Positions 28,483 through 37,893 of a stretch of 64,000 nt of DNA are shown here, piece after piece (positions within the stretch are counted from its first letter, which is position 1; the number at the start of each line of letters is the position of its first letter). The translations under genes and the position numbers were made by a program. The notes under the pieces are model-generated. The model worked only from the letters and a program-made list of their open reading frames with translations, was not told where the DNA came from and ran no database searches. The stretch is from Sutcliffiella horikoshii DSM 8719 (GTDB lineage Bacteria; Bacillota; Bacilli; Bacillales; Bacillaceae_I): contig LQXN01000055.1 in the NCBI GenBank assembly GCA_001648575.1, positions 1-64,000 of the forward strand, given 5' to 3'.

Positions 28483-31425
28483 ATGTCAAACTACGACAAG
28501 TTCAAAGAAAAGTCGCAGTCCTTTTTTCGATTTTTTGTAAATAAAAAGACGAAAAAAGGGGCCAACATTACATATTTAGTAGTGTGGAACTTAATCTTGA
28601 TTTTTCTCGTTATCGGATTGATCGGTGTATCATTTGCCGGTGGTGCCGGTGCTGGTTATTTTGCCGCATTGGTCAAAGAGGAGCCAGTCCGCTCTTATGA
28701 AGATATGAGAACAAACATTTACAACTATGAAGAATCTACAGAAATGTATTTTGCAGGAGACGTCTATCTGGGAAAATATCGTGCAGATCTGCTTCGTGAA
28801 GAAGTGTCCCTTGATAACGTATCAAAGCATTTAATCAACGCACTTGTCTCCACTGAGGATGAGTACTTCTATGAGCATGAAGGAATCGTGCCTAAAGCGA
28901 TTGTCCGTGCAATTGTTCAGGAAGTTACTAACTCCGCCAATCAGACCGGTGGTAGTACGTTGACACAGCAATTAATAAAAAACCAAGTACTGACTAATGA
29001 GGTTTCTTTTGACCGTAAAGCCAAAGAGATTCTCCTTGCCCTTCGATTGGAGAACTATTTCTCAAAAGAAGAGATACTTGAAGCGTACCTGAATGTTTCC
29101 CCATTCGGAAGGGATTCAAACGGAAGAAACATTGCAGGAGCCCAAACGGCTGCCGAAGGTATTTTCGGGGTGGATATCAGCGAATTGACGATTCCACAAG
29201 CGGCATTCATTGCCGGCTTGCCGCAAAGTCCTTTTGCCTATACACCGTTTACGCGCTCAGCAGAAGTGAAAACGCCGGAAGGACTTGAACCAGGCATTGA
29301 AAGAATGCGCTATGTCCTACACAGAATGCATGCGATGGGACATATCGATGCCAAGCAATACGAAGAAGCAATGGCATATGATATCACGAAGGACTTAACA
29401 GGTCCAACAAACAGTGCCATTGACGAGTTTCCTTATGTAGCATTTGAAATTGAAGAAAGAGCACAGGAAATCATTGCAGAGCAATTAGCATTAAATGATG
29501 GGTATGAGATAACAGACCTTGAGAATAATGAAGAATTGTATAGAGAATACAAACGTTTGGCAGACTCTGCTCTAAGACAAAAAGGATATGTCATCAAAAC
29601 GACAATAGATAAAGACATCTATTCGAAAATGAGGGAAATAACACAAGAGTTCCCTTATTTCAACGAAACCAAAGTATACTCTTATGAAGAAGATACAATT
29701 CCTGATACCGGGGAATTGGTTGCTAAAAACGCCGAACAGGTTGGAGCATTGCTGTTGGACAACAAAACAGGTGCCATCATCAGCTTTGTTGGAGGACGCG
29801 ACTTCAAGTTGAAAGATTTGAACTTTGCAACGAATACATGGCGTCATAACGGTTCCACGATGAAGCCATTGCTTGGTTACGCACCTGCCTATGAGATGGG
29901 GACGTTACAACCAGGTAGTGTACTTGCTGATACACCGTTGACGGTACAAGATGGTCCACGAACATGGTCACCAAATAACTGGAATAATCGATTCAACGGT
30001 TTGCAAACCGTTCGTGAATCCGTAGCATTGTCTCATAACTTAGCGGCAGTCCGAGGATATATGGAAATCCTGCCGCAACGTCCGATGGACTATCTCTTCA
30101 AACAAAACTTCACGAAACTAACTGAAGGCGATGCACATAATCTTTCTGCAGTTCTTGGTTCCCCAGCAGTCGGTGTAAGCGTGGAGGAAAACACTGCAGG
30201 TTACGTAACTTTTGCAAACGGTGGAAATTACGTAAAACCATATCTGATTGAAAGCATTACTACTAAAGATGGCAATGTCGTCTATGAACATAAGGTGGAG
30301 CCTGTTGAAATATATTCTCCTCAAACAGCCTATCTGATGATTGATACGATGCGTGATACCTTTAGAAGAGGAACAGCAAATGTAGCCAGGGATAACCTGC
30401 AATTCAGATCAGACTTCGCAGGTAAAACAGGTACAACCCAAGATACACATGACATTTGGATGATGGGGTCCAACCCGAACATCACGTTTGGATTGTGGAT
30501 GGGATATGATGAAAGACATGTCCTACAAAGCAACAGTGGAAGAACGCCTACGCAAAGAAGTCAGGTACTATGGGCACAGCTATTAAATGGCGCCTATGAC
30601 ATCAATCCTGAACTAATCGGTCCATCCGAACAGTTCCAGATGCCAGGCGGAATCGTCCGACGCAGCTACTGTAAATTGTCCGGATTGCTTCCTTCCGACC
30701 TATGTAGTAAGGCAGGTTTGGTTGGAGAAGATCTTTTCAATGCAAAATATGCTCCAACGAGAACGGACGACAGCCTGACAACTGGGAAATATGTTCAAAT
30801 TGGCGATGTGGCGTATGAACCTTTAAGCTCGACTCCGAGAGAGTTTGTTAAGGAAGGGCCGATGCTAAAGCCTGATTTCTTAAAGAAACTTCAAATCAGC
30901 AGCATTGAAGAACTTGCAGAGTACATGCCAAACAGCTCGATTTTCGATGGCTTGACCGTACTATCAACTGACCCACTTCCAGCCAATAGTTCAGCACCTG
31001 GACAAGTTGGCGGAGTCAGCATTTCCGGTTCAACCTTGAAATGGTCAGCAAGCTCTCAAAAGGACGTTATTGGATATTACGTCTACTATAAAGCAAATAG
31101 TTCTAGTTCTGCCAGTAAGATAGCGGCTGTACAAGCCGGGAAAAATCTATCAACAAATGTATCACAAAAATCTGGATTCTTCTATGTCACTGCCGTGAAT
31201 GCAAGTGGCAAAGAGTCGTCTCCTTCAAGCTCTGTGAAGCTTGGAGATCCAGATAAGAAAGAAGATCCTAAACCAAAACCTAAACCAGATCCTAAACCAC
31301 CTTCCAATGGCGGTGGAAATGGAAATGGTGGTGGAAACGGTGGTGGTGGAAACGGCGGCGGAAGTGGTGACGATAACTCCACTGATCCACCACCAGATGA
31401 TAACGGAGATGACGAGGAAGATTAA
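28483..31425 (+). CDS. Class A penicillin-binding protein (PBP1A type)
   Basis: Bifunctional membrane enzyme that polymerises and cross-links peptidoglycan, 980 residues. Order: cytoplasmic basic tail, membrane helix (about 30-55), glycosyltransferase 51 domain with EDEYFYEHEG (near 123), GGSTLTQQLIKN and KAKEILLALRLE, then transpeptidase motifs STMK (near 464), SHN (near 514) and KTGTT (near 646). A fibronectin type III-like domain follows (about 840-915). The tail is a low-complexity Lys/Pro then Gly/Asn repeat ending in Asp/Glu. GGGGGG serves as ribosome site. It lies between tyrS and acsA, which are adjacent in B. subtilis. Confidence 0.93.
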   Translation: MSNYDKFKEKSQSFFRFFVNKKTKKGANITYLVVWNLILIFLVIGLIGVSFAGGAGAGYFAALVKEEPVRSYEDMRTNIYNYEESTEMYFAGDVYLGKYRADLLREEVSLDNVSKHLINALVSTEDEYFYEHEGIVPKAIVRAIVQEVTNSANQTGGSTLTQQLIKNQVLTNEVSFDRKAKEILLALRLENYFSKEEILEAYLNVSPFGRDSNGRNIAGAQTAAEGIFGVDISELTIPQAAFIAGLPQSPFAYTPFTRSAEVKTPEGLEPGIERMRYVLHRMHAMGHIDAKQYEEAMAYDITKDLTGPTNSAIDEFPYVAFEIEERAQEIIAEQLALNDGYEITDLENNEELYREYKRLADSALRQKGYVIKTTIDKDIYSKMREITQEFPYFNETKVYSYEEDTIPDTGELVAKNAEQVGALLLDNKTGAIISFVGGRDFKLKDLNFATNTWRHNGSTMKPLLGYAPAYEMGTLQPGSVLADTPLTVQDGPRTWSPNNWNNRFNGLQTVRESVALSHNLAAVRGYMEILPQRPMDYLFKQNFTKLTEGDAHNLSAVLGSPAVGVSVEENTAGYVTFANGGNYVKPYLIESITTKDGNVVYEHKVEPVEIYSPQTAYLMIDTMRDTFRRGTANVARDNLQFRSDFAGKTGTTQDTHDIWMMGSNPNITFGLWMGYDERHVLQSNSGRTPTQRSQVLWAQLLNGAYDINPELIGPSEQFQMPGGIVRRSYCKLSGLLPSDLCSKAGLVGEDLFNAKYAPTRTDDSLTTGKYVQIGDVAYEPLSSTPREFVKEGPMLKPDFLKKLQISSIEELAEYMPNSSIFDGLTVLSTDPLPANSSAPGQVGGVSISGSTLKWSASSQKDVIGYYVYYKANSSSSASKIAAVQAGKNLSTNVSQKSGFFYVTAVNASGKESSPSSSVKLGDPDKKEDPKPKPKPDPKPPSNGGGNGNGGGNGGGGNGGGSGDDNSTDPPPDDNGDDEED

Positions 31426-31448
31426 TTTCTTATTCACGAATCCACAGA

Positions 31449-31480
31449 GGCACTTGATCACTAGATCAAGTGCCTTTTTT
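31449..31480 (+). terminator. Terminator after the PBP gene
   Basis: The 11-bp stem GGCACTTGATC / GATCAAGTGCC with a four-base loop and TTTTTT. Confidence 0.93.
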
Positions 31481-31516
31481 ATATTACATCAATGCTGCTT
31501 CCTGCTTCATCCACCG

Positions 31517-31560
31517 AAAAAAAAACAACCCACCGCTTAATGAACGGCAGGTTGTTTATT
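31517..31560 (-). terminator. Terminator after acsA
   Basis: The stem AACAACCTGCCG / CGGTGGGTTGTT (one mismatch) is followed by a T-run on the minus strand. Between it and the acsA stop lies one isolated GGCTCTTTTC-type element end (about 31576-31595, CTTTGAGAAAAAAGCC). Confidence 0.85.
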
Positions 31561-31597
31561 AAATTCATCTTCAAAAATCTTTGAGAAAAAAGCCTTA

Positions 31598-33316
31598 TTA
31601 ATCTTCCATTGTGGACAAATCACCAGTTGGCAGATCAAGCTCCCACGCTTTCAATACGCGACGCATGATTTTCCCGCTACGAGTCTTTGGAAGCTTATCA
31701 CGGAATTCGATTTCACGCGGTGCCGCATGTGCAGCAAGGCCTCGTTTAACAAATTGGCGGATTTCCTCTTTCAGCTCGTCGCTTGCAGTGTGTCCATCAC
31801 GAAGCGCTACAAACGCTTTGATGATTTCGCCGCGCACCGGGTCAGGCTTTCCGATTACTCCAGCCTCTGCTACTGCAGGATGCTCGACAAGCTTGCTTTC
31901 CACTTCAAATGGTCCTACACGTTCACCGGATGTCATGATAACATCATCGATACGGCCTTGGAACCAGAAGTAGCCTTCTTCATCCATATATGCGGAGTCC
32001 CCTGAAACATACCAGTCTCCAGGCATGAAGTAGGATTCATATTTCTCTTTGTTGTTCCAAATGGTGTGCATCATGGATGGCCAGCCCTTCTTGATGGCAA
32101 GGTTCCCCATGCGATATGGCGGCAATTCATTCCCTTGATCGTCAACAATCGCAGCTTCTACACCGGGGATCGGTTTCCCCATGGAACCTGGCTTGATTTC
32201 CAATGACGGATAGTTACAAATAAGCTGTGCACCTGTTTCCGTCATCCACCATGTATCATGAACACGGAGGTTGAAGACTTTCACTCCCCAGCGAATGACT
32301 TCGGGGTTCAATGGCTCCCCGACACTCAGAATATGGCGAAGTGAGGAAAGATCATATTTCTTTACTACTTCATCCCCTGCTCCCATTAGCATACGGAATG
32401 CTGTTGGTGCACTATACCATACTGATACGCCGTAATCCTCGATTGTTTCATACCATGCTTCCGGTCTGAAACGGCCGCCGACAATGACATTCGATGCACC
32501 GACAAGCCACGGACCGAAGATTCCGTATGCTGTGCCTGTCACCCAACCAGGATCTGCTGTACACCAGTATACATCTTCTTCCTTCAGGTCAAGTACCCAT
32601 TTTGCCGTCTGATAATGCTGCACCATCGCATTATGCACATGCAGCACGCCCTTTGGCTTCCCTGTGGATCCACTTGTATAGTGAAGGACCAATCCGTCAG
32701 TCTTTTCCACCCATTCCACTTGAAGCTTTTTACTCGCCTCTTTCATACGGGAAAGGAAGTCCACAAAAGGACCTTCTTCTTTAACATCTTCCCCGACAAG
32801 AACCACATGCTTTAATGCAGGGAGGTCATCAAGAGGAATTCTTTTTAGAAGTTCAGGAGTCGTGATGATCACTTTTGCTTCACTATCTTCCAGGCGATCT
32901 TTTACAGCGCCTTCCATGAATGCTTCAAATAGCGGCCCGACGATTGCACCTAGCTTGATGGCCCCTAGGGCGGCAAAATATAATTCCGGTGAGCGCGGCA
33001 TAAAGATGAAGACACGGTCTCCCTTTTCCACATCACACGTCTGTTTTAGAATATTTCCCGCTTTGTTGGACATCTCTTTCATTTCCTTGAACGTATATTT
33101 CTCATCACGCTCCGGATCTCGGTAATATAGTGCGACTTTATTTTTCCGTGCAGAATCTGCATGGCGGTCAATTGCTTCGTATGCTACATTAACTCTTCCT
33201 GTTTCAGCAAAACTGAAGTTTTTTTCCACCTCTGACCAATCAAAATTATGATAGGTTTGTTCATAGTCTTCTAGATTGTAGTTTCCCTTCGTCACTGGTA
33301 ACGCTTCCACTTTCAT
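31598..33316 (-). CDS. acsA: Acetyl-CoA synthetase (AMP-forming)
   Basis: Converts acetate, ATP and CoA to acetyl-CoA for growth on acetate or overflow products. It is 572 residues, the same as the B. subtilis enzyme. Motifs: HYTSGSTGKPKGVLH near 216, WMTETGA near 362, the hinge GRIDDVIMTSGERVGP and the C-terminal PKTRSGKIMRR, whose lysine is the known acetylation site in this family. The start is ATG 33316 (AGGGGTG seven bases upstream) rather than the in-frame TTG at 33322. Divergent from acuABC, whose products acetylate and deacetylate it. Confidence 0.96.
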   Translation of the reverse strand: MKVEALPVTKGNYNLEDYEQTYHNFDWSEVEKNFSFAETGRVNVAYEAIDRHADSARKNKVALYYRDPERDEKYTFKEMKEMSNKAGNILKQTCDVEKGDRVFIFMPRSPELYFAALGAIKLGAIVGPLFEAFMEGAVKDRLEDSEAKVIITTPELLKRIPLDDLPALKHVVLVGEDVKEEGPFVDFLSRMKEASKKLQVEWVEKTDGLVLHYTSGSTGKPKGVLHVHNAMVQHYQTAKWVLDLKEEDVYWCTADPGWVTGTAYGIFGPWLVGASNVIVGGRFRPEAWYETIEDYGVSVWYSAPTAFRMLMGAGDEVVKKYDLSSLRHILSVGEPLNPEVIRWGVKVFNLRVHDTWWMTETGAQLICNYPSLEIKPGSMGKPIPGVEAAIVDDQGNELPPYRMGNLAIKKGWPSMMHTIWNNKEKYESYFMPGDWYVSGDSAYMDEEGYFWFQGRIDDVIMTSGERVGPFEVESKLVEHPAVAEAGVIGKPDPVRGEIIKAFVALRDGHTASDELKEEIRQFVKRGLAAHAAPREIEFRDKLPKTRSGKIMRRVLKAWELDLPTGDLSTMED

Positions 33317-33350
33317 CCACAAACACCCCTTATGTATAATCTACAATTCT

Positions 33351-33379
33351 ATTATAGTACAGATATAGTTTTTTCTCAA
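33351..33379 (-). promoter_or_regulatory. Sigma-A promoter of acsA
   Basis: On the minus strand TTGAGA (33374-33379) and a perfect TATAAT (33351-33356) with a 17-base spacer. Confidence 0.75.
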
Positions 33380-33446
33380 TTTTTAAAAAATTGATAGTAT
33401 TACATGAATAATTTTATATTTTCTAGTAGACTAGAGATAGAGCGTG

Positions 33447-33462
33447 ATGAAAGCGTTTTATT
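33447..33462. promoter_or_regulatory. Candidate cre (CcpA) site between acsA and acuA
   Basis: ATGAAAGCGTTTTATT matches the cre consensus except near its right end. It lies in the divergent acsA/acuA control region, where CcpA control is known in B. subtilis. Confidence 0.6.
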
Positions 33463-33546
33463 TATCTTGTGTTTTTTCTGTAAAATGAGAAAATATAGCT
33501 AGAGATTCACTATTATTCTTGTAGGTAAAAGTAGGTGGGAACTTAG

Positions 33547-34179
33547 ATGGAACACAGAAAAACGTATAATGCCAAAGAAATTAAAACAAGAAACAGCCGC
33601 TTGATCATAGAAGGACCGGTTAATCCCGAGAAACTGGCAAGCTATGAGTTTCATAAAGATCTTGTTGCATTTAGACCTCCTGAACAGCAACGAAAAGCCT
33701 TGATTGAAATTGCAGGACTGCCAGAGGGCAGAATCATCATTGCAAGAACACAAGATACCATCGTAGGATATGTGACCTATTTGTATCCCGATCCAATGGA
33801 GAGATGGTCTGAAGGCAAGATGGAGAACCTTATTGAGCTTGGTGCGATTGAAGTGGTGCCGGAAGTCCGCGGCAGCTCAGTTGGAAAATCACTGTTACAG
33901 GTCTCTATGATGGATGAAATGATGGAAAATTATATTGTGATAACAACAGAGTACTACTGGCACTGGGATTTGAAAGGTACTGGTCTGAATGTCTGGGAAT
34001 ACAGAAAAATAATGGAGAAGATGATGAACGCCGGTGGACTGGAATATTATGCAACAGATGACCCGGAGATCAGCTCACATCCTGCCAATTGTTTGATGGC
34101 ACGCATCGGTAAAAACATCGATCAGGAGTCTGTTCAGAAATTCGATCAACTTCGCTTTCACAACCGCTTCATGTACTAG
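33547..34179 (+). CDS. acuA: Protein acetyltransferase AcuA
   Basis: GNAT enzyme that acetylates the active-site lysine of AcsA and so turns it off. It is 210 residues with the GNAT core around ELGAIEVVPEVRGSSVGKSL (near 98-117), where the acetyl-CoA loop reads RGSSVGK. It begins 46 bases before acuB's ribosome site region and heads the acuABC operon. Identification rests on the family pattern plus exact operon context. Confidence 0.95.
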   Translation: MEHRKTYNAKEIKTRNSRLIIEGPVNPEKLASYEFHKDLVAFRPPEQQRKALIEIAGLPEGRIIIARTQDTIVGYVTYLYPDPMERWSEGKMENLIELGAIEVVPEVRGSSVGKSLLQVSMMDEMMENYIVITTEYYWHWDLKGTGLNVWEYRKIMEKMMNAGGLEYYATDDPEISSHPANCLMARIGKNIDQESVQKFDQLRFHNRFMY

Positions 34180-34224
34180 CATATGATGTCTTAATCGGAA
34201 CTTGTTTGACAAGGAGGAAAGACC

Positions 34225-34869
34225 ATGATCGTAGAAAGAATTATGAAGAAGGATGTCTTTACACTGCTACCGACAGATACAGTTGAACGCGCACTTCTTC
34301 TTATGGAAGAAAAAAGCATCCGGCACATTCCCATTGTGAATGACAATCATCAATTGGTAGGCATCATTTCTGACAGGGATGTAAGGAATGGCTTGCAGGC
34401 TGCCTTGTATGGCAATAGCACGCAAAATGATTTACAGCAGCCTTTGTCCAAAGTGATGAAGACCAACCTGTTAACCGGACATCCTCTTGATTTTGTAGAG
34501 GAAGTGGCGGCAACATTTTATGAATATAAAGTAGGCTGCCTACCAATCATCCAAGATTCAAAGCTTGTCGGGATTGTCACAGAAACAGATCTTTTATATA
34601 CTTTTGTACAGTTGACAGGCGCAAACCAGCCGGCTTCCCAGTTTGAAGTGAAGGTGGAAAACATTGCAGGGAAATTGGCAGAAGTAACCTCCATTTTAAG
34701 TAAAAGAAAATTAAATATTCTCAGTGTGCTTGTCTACCCTCATCAGGATGAGCAGTCTAAGATCCTAGTCTTCCGTGTACAGACGATGAACCCAACAGGA
34801 GTCATCCACGATTTACAACAAGAAGGCTATGAAGTGCTATGGCCAAATCTGCCTGGTGTTACTTCATGA
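34225..34869 (+). CDS. acuB: AcuB, CBS-pair and ACT domain protein
   Basis: 214 residues: two CBS motifs (about 1-60 and 75-130, with HIPIVNDNHQLVGIISDRDV and CLPIIQDSKLVGIVTETDL), then an ACT-like domain (about 140-212). Such modules bind adenylates or amino acids. The exact role in acetate or acetoin use is not settled. AAGGAGGAAAGACC precedes the ATG, and its stop overlaps the acuC start in ATGA, indicating coupled translation. Confidence 0.94.
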   Translation: MIVERIMKKDVFTLLPTDTVERALLLMEEKSIRHIPIVNDNHQLVGIISDRDVRNGLQAALYGNSTQNDLQQPLSKVMKTNLLTGHPLDFVEEVAATFYEYKVGCLPIIQDSKLVGIVTETDLLYTFVQLTGANQPASQFEVKVENIAGKLAEVTSILSKRKLNILSVLVYPHQDEQSKILVFRVQTMNPTGVIHDLQQEGYEVLWPNLPGVTS

Positions 34870-36041
34870 AAAAAGCTGTCTTTGTCTACTCGGATGATTT
34901 CCAAACTTATAAATTCAGTGAAAATCATCCCTTCAATCAACTGAGAGTCAAACTGACCTATGATTTGCTGCAGAAAAGCAAATTTCTGTCATTCCAGGAT
35001 ATCATTCCGCCAAGAATGGCAACAGATGAGGAATTGGCGCTGGTGCATGACCCTCGCTATATTGAAGCTGTAAAACTGGCTGGGAAAGGGCAATTGCCAA
35101 AGGAAAAAGCAAACAACTATGGTCTCGGGACGGAGGATACTCCTATCTTCCCGAATATGCATGAGGCAAGCTCTTTGCTTGTGGGGGGAACATTAACTGC
35201 AGTCGATCATGTCATGACGGGTAAGTCTGAACATGCATTGAATCTTGGCGGTGGACTTCATCATGGCTTCCGTGGCAAGGCATCCGGCTTTTGCATTTAT
35301 AATGATACGGCTGTCGCCATCAAGTATCTTCAAGAAAAATATGGTGCCAGAGTTCTTTACGTCGACACAGATGCCCATCATGGTGATGGTGTCCAGTGGG
35401 CATTTTATGAGGATCCTGATGTCTGCACCCTTTCCATTCATGAAACGGGGCGCTATTTATTCCCTGGGACGGGGAATGTGAATGAGCGTGGACAGGGAGA
35501 CGGCTACGGCTATTCTTTTAATATCCCGATTGACGCTTTCACTGAAGATGATTCCTTTTTGGAAGTATACGAACAATCCCTAACGGAAATTGCTGCGTTT
35601 TTCAAGCCCGATGTCATACTTACTCAAAATGGTGCGGACGCTCATTTTTATGATCCCCTCACCCACCTTTCAACATCTATAAAGGTTTACCGTGAGATAC
35701 CTAAGCTCGCCCATAAAATTGCACATCAATATTGCAAAGGGAGATGGATTGGCGTCGGAGGCGGAGGTTATGACATTTGGAGGGTCGTACCAAGGGCATG
35801 GTCTCATATCTGGTTGGAAATGATTGAAAAGAACGATGTGCAAGGTTATTTGTCAGAAGATTGGATAAACGAATGGAAAGATCAATCACCAGTGGATTTA
35901 CCTGTTACTTGGGAAGACAAAGCTGATTTGTACAAACCAATCCCGCGAAAACAAGAAATCACCGAAAAAAACAAGCAAATCTTAACCAAAGCCTTATATC
36001 CTATCAGTCACCTCCGAAAGGATAATACACAAATTGGATAA
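34866..36041 (+). CDS. acuC: Protein deacetylase AcuC (histone deacetylase-like)
   Basis: Zinc hydrolase that removes acetyl groups from lysine, reactivating AcsA. It is 391 residues from ATG 34866, which overlaps the acuB stop as ATGA; the longer open frame from 34839 lies inside acuB. Class I HDAC motifs: GGGLHHGFRGKASGFCIYND (active-site His pair region), VDTDAHHGDGVQ (metal ligands), NGADAHFYDPL and GGGGYD. Last gene of acuABC, followed by a terminator. Confidence 0.96.
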   Translation: MKKAVFVYSDDFQTYKFSENHPFNQLRVKLTYDLLQKSKFLSFQDIIPPRMATDEELALVHDPRYIEAVKLAGKGQLPKEKANNYGLGTEDTPIFPNMHEASSLLVGGTLTAVDHVMTGKSEHALNLGGGLHHGFRGKASGFCIYNDTAVAIKYLQEKYGARVLYVDTDAHHGDGVQWAFYEDPDVCTLSIHETGRYLFPGTGNVNERGQGDGYGYSFNIPIDAFTEDDSFLEVYEQSLTEIAAFFKPDVILTQNGADAHFYDPLTHLSTSIKVYREIPKLAHKIAHQYCKGRWIGVGGGGYDIWRVVPRAWSHIWLEMIEKNDVQGYLSEDWINEWKDQSPVDLPVTWEDKADLYKPIPRKQEITEKNKQILTKALYPISHLRKDNTQIG

Positions 36042-36070
36042 GCGCCTTACACGAATATCAATCGCAATAC

Positions 36071-36115
36071 AAAAAAAGCCAGATCTACGCTAAAGGCGTT
36101 GCTCTGGCTTTTGAT
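36071..36115 (+). terminator. Bidirectional terminator between acuC and motS
   Basis: AAAGCCAGA / TCTGGCTTT stem with an inner ACGC ... GCGT pairing and A-runs or T-runs on both sides. Serves the convergent acuABC and ccpA-motPS units. Confidence 0.85.
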
Positions 36116-36119
36116 ATTT

Positions 36120-36887
36120 TTAATCGATTCTTTCTACATGCTGCGGATCCGATATGACTATTTCGACCCTTCTATTCTTCTGGTAATTTTCACTTGAAGT
36201 ATTTTCTACAATCGGTCTTGTGTCACCATACCCCACTGCAATGAATCGTTCAGGATCTAAGTCGTGTGTACCCACAAGATAGCGAATGACGCTACTGGCC
36301 CTTGCAGCAGATAGCTCCCAGTTGGAAGGGAATTTGTCTGTGGATATTGGTCGATTATCTGTATGCCCCTCTATCTTGACAAGGTTAGGAATCCTTGTAA
36401 GAAGTGTCCCCACCTTATCCAGGAAGGGATAGGCGATTGGAAGGATCCTAGCCTCAGCTGTTTCATATAAGACCTTCTCTTCCAGGACAAGAACTATTCC
36501 CCGTTCGGTCCTGTTGGCAATTACCACCTCTTCCAGGTCATTTTCCGCCAAGAAAATCTGCACTTCCACTAACAATTCCTGAAGGCTATCATTCTCCATT
36601 TCCGTATGAGCACTTTCCTCTTGTTTTGCGACATCATCCTGGTTATTGGTGGATTCGGTGTTGACGGAAAAATCTGTCGGGTGCTCAAATGGAACAGCAG
36701 AAGGATTATAATCAAGTATATTCACTTGCTTGAATGATTCTGCCACTGCTTTGAATTTCACTAAATCTATCTGGGACATGGAAAAGAGTAATATGAAAAA
36801 TACAAGGACAAGCATGAACAGGTCTGAAAAGGTAACCATCCATTTTGGTGCGCCTTTTTCATGGACAACTCTTTTTCTACGCTTCAT
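36120..36887 (-). CDS. motS: Flagellar stator protein MotS (MotB family)
   Basis: Peptidoglycan-anchored half of a sodium-driven flagellar stator. It is 255 residues: one membrane helix (about 20-40) with the ion-binding Asp in FSDLFMLVLVFF, a linker, and an OmpA-like domain with IEGHTDNRPISTDKFPSNW near 175 that binds the wall. Its start overlaps the motP stop by four bases. The MotPS label rests on location downstream of ccpA, where B. subtilis keeps motPS, and on family likeness. Ion choice cannot be proven from sequence. Confidence 0.92.
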   Translation of the reverse strand: MKRRKRVVHEKGAPKWMVTFSDLFMLVLVFFILLFSMSQIDLVKFKAVAESFKQVNILDYNPSAVPFEHPTDFSVNTESTNNQDDVAKQEESAHTEMENDSLQELLVEVQIFLAENDLEEVVIANRTERGIVLVLEEKVLYETAEARILPIAYPFLDKVGTLLTRIPNLVKIEGHTDNRPISTDKFPSNWELSAARASSVIRYLVGTHDLDPERFIAVGYGDTRPIVENTSSENYQKNRRVEIVISDPQHVERID

Positions 36888-37699
36888 TGAAAGTTCTCCT
36901 CAAGCGTTTCTGACACTGCTTCTTCTTTTTTAGCACGATCTTGATTGGAAAGGAAAGCAGACAGTTTTTCTTCTAATATTTTCGGGTTTTGACCAGATTG
37001 TACGCCAATGACCCCTTCTATGATAATTTGCTTAAGGAATACTTCTTTTTCTGTTTTATTCGCTAATTTACTAGCAATAGGGAGAAAAACAAGATTGGCT
37101 AACATTGTTCCATATAAAGTAGTTAAAATGGCAATTGCCATATTTGGTCCGAGTGTTGTGGGGTCATTAAGGTTCTTAAGCATCAACACCAAGCCAATCA
37201 GCGTTCCAATCATCCCCCATGAAGGTGCATAATCTCCCGCTTTTTCAAGAATGCTTCTCCCTTTCAAATGCCTTTCTTCCATGGCAGAGATTTCTGCATT
37301 CATAATATCATGAATGACTTCAGGCTCGACTCCGTCCACCGCAAGCAGCACACCCTTTTTGATGAACTTGTCTTCTACTTCTTCCAATTCTGCCTCTAAA
37401 GCTAATAACCCTTCTCTTCTTGCTCTGTCTGACAGCCTTACAAAAGTTTCAATCAGATTGGGCAATTCATTTTCCTGTCGTGAAAATGCTGCCTTTACTA
37501 CCGTGGGAATCACCTTCATCTCTTTCAAGTTGAACGTAATCAACAATGCCCCAACCGTCCCCCCGATAACAATTAAGAAAGATGGTAGATGCAAGAAGTT
37601 GCTTGCACCGCTTAATCCCGAATTATTAACGATACCGAACAATATCATGGCTAAACCAAGTACAAGACCTATAGGTGTTAACACATCAAACTTTTTCAT
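36884..37699 (-). CDS. motP: Flagellar stator protein MotP (MotA family)
   Basis: Four-helix stator subunit that couples ion flow to rotor torque. It is 271 residues with helices near 5-25, 33-55, 148-170 and 180-205, and the long cytoplasmic loop between helices 2 and 3. The conserved DYAPSWGMIGTLIGLVLMLKN segment of helix 3 is present. It overlaps motS by four bases (ATGA). A GGGGAGAAAGT ribosome site precedes it. The ccpA terminator (37830-37870) lies upstream, so motPS may have partly separate expression. Confidence 0.92.
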   Translation of the reverse strand: MKKFDVLTPIGLVLGLAMILFGIVNNSGLSGASNFLHLPSFLIVIGGTVGALLITFNLKEMKVIPTVVKAAFSRQENELPNLIETFVRLSDRARREGLLALEAELEEVEDKFIKKGVLLAVDGVEPEVIHDIMNAEISAMEERHLKGRSILEKAGDYAPSWGMIGTLIGLVLMLKNLNDPTTLGPNMAIAILTTLYGTMLANLVFLPIASKLANKTEKEVFLKQIIIEGVIGVQSGQNPKILEEKLSAFLSNQDRAKKEEAVSETLEENFQ

Positions 37700-37829
37700 A
37701 CTTTCTCCCCTGACCTTAAACGCTCTTGTTTATGTTTTTAATGAAGGCTTTATCGGACTCCGATGTTGATTTCCGCACTGGGCTCGTCCGACAGCTTGGT
37801 TGTCTTGAAATCATTCTGAGCCTTCCATA

Positions 37830-37870
37830 AATAAAGAGGACAAACGTTGTTGCTTTTTGTCCTCTTCTTT
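37830..37870 (-). terminator. Terminator between ccpA and motP
   Basis: AAGAGGACAAA / TTTGTCCTCTT stem with flanking T-rich sequence, 25 bases past the ccpA stop. B. subtilis is known to transcribe ccpA and motPS partly together, so read-through is likely. Confidence 0.75.
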
Positions 37871-37893
37871 TACTATCTATATCGACAGCTTTT

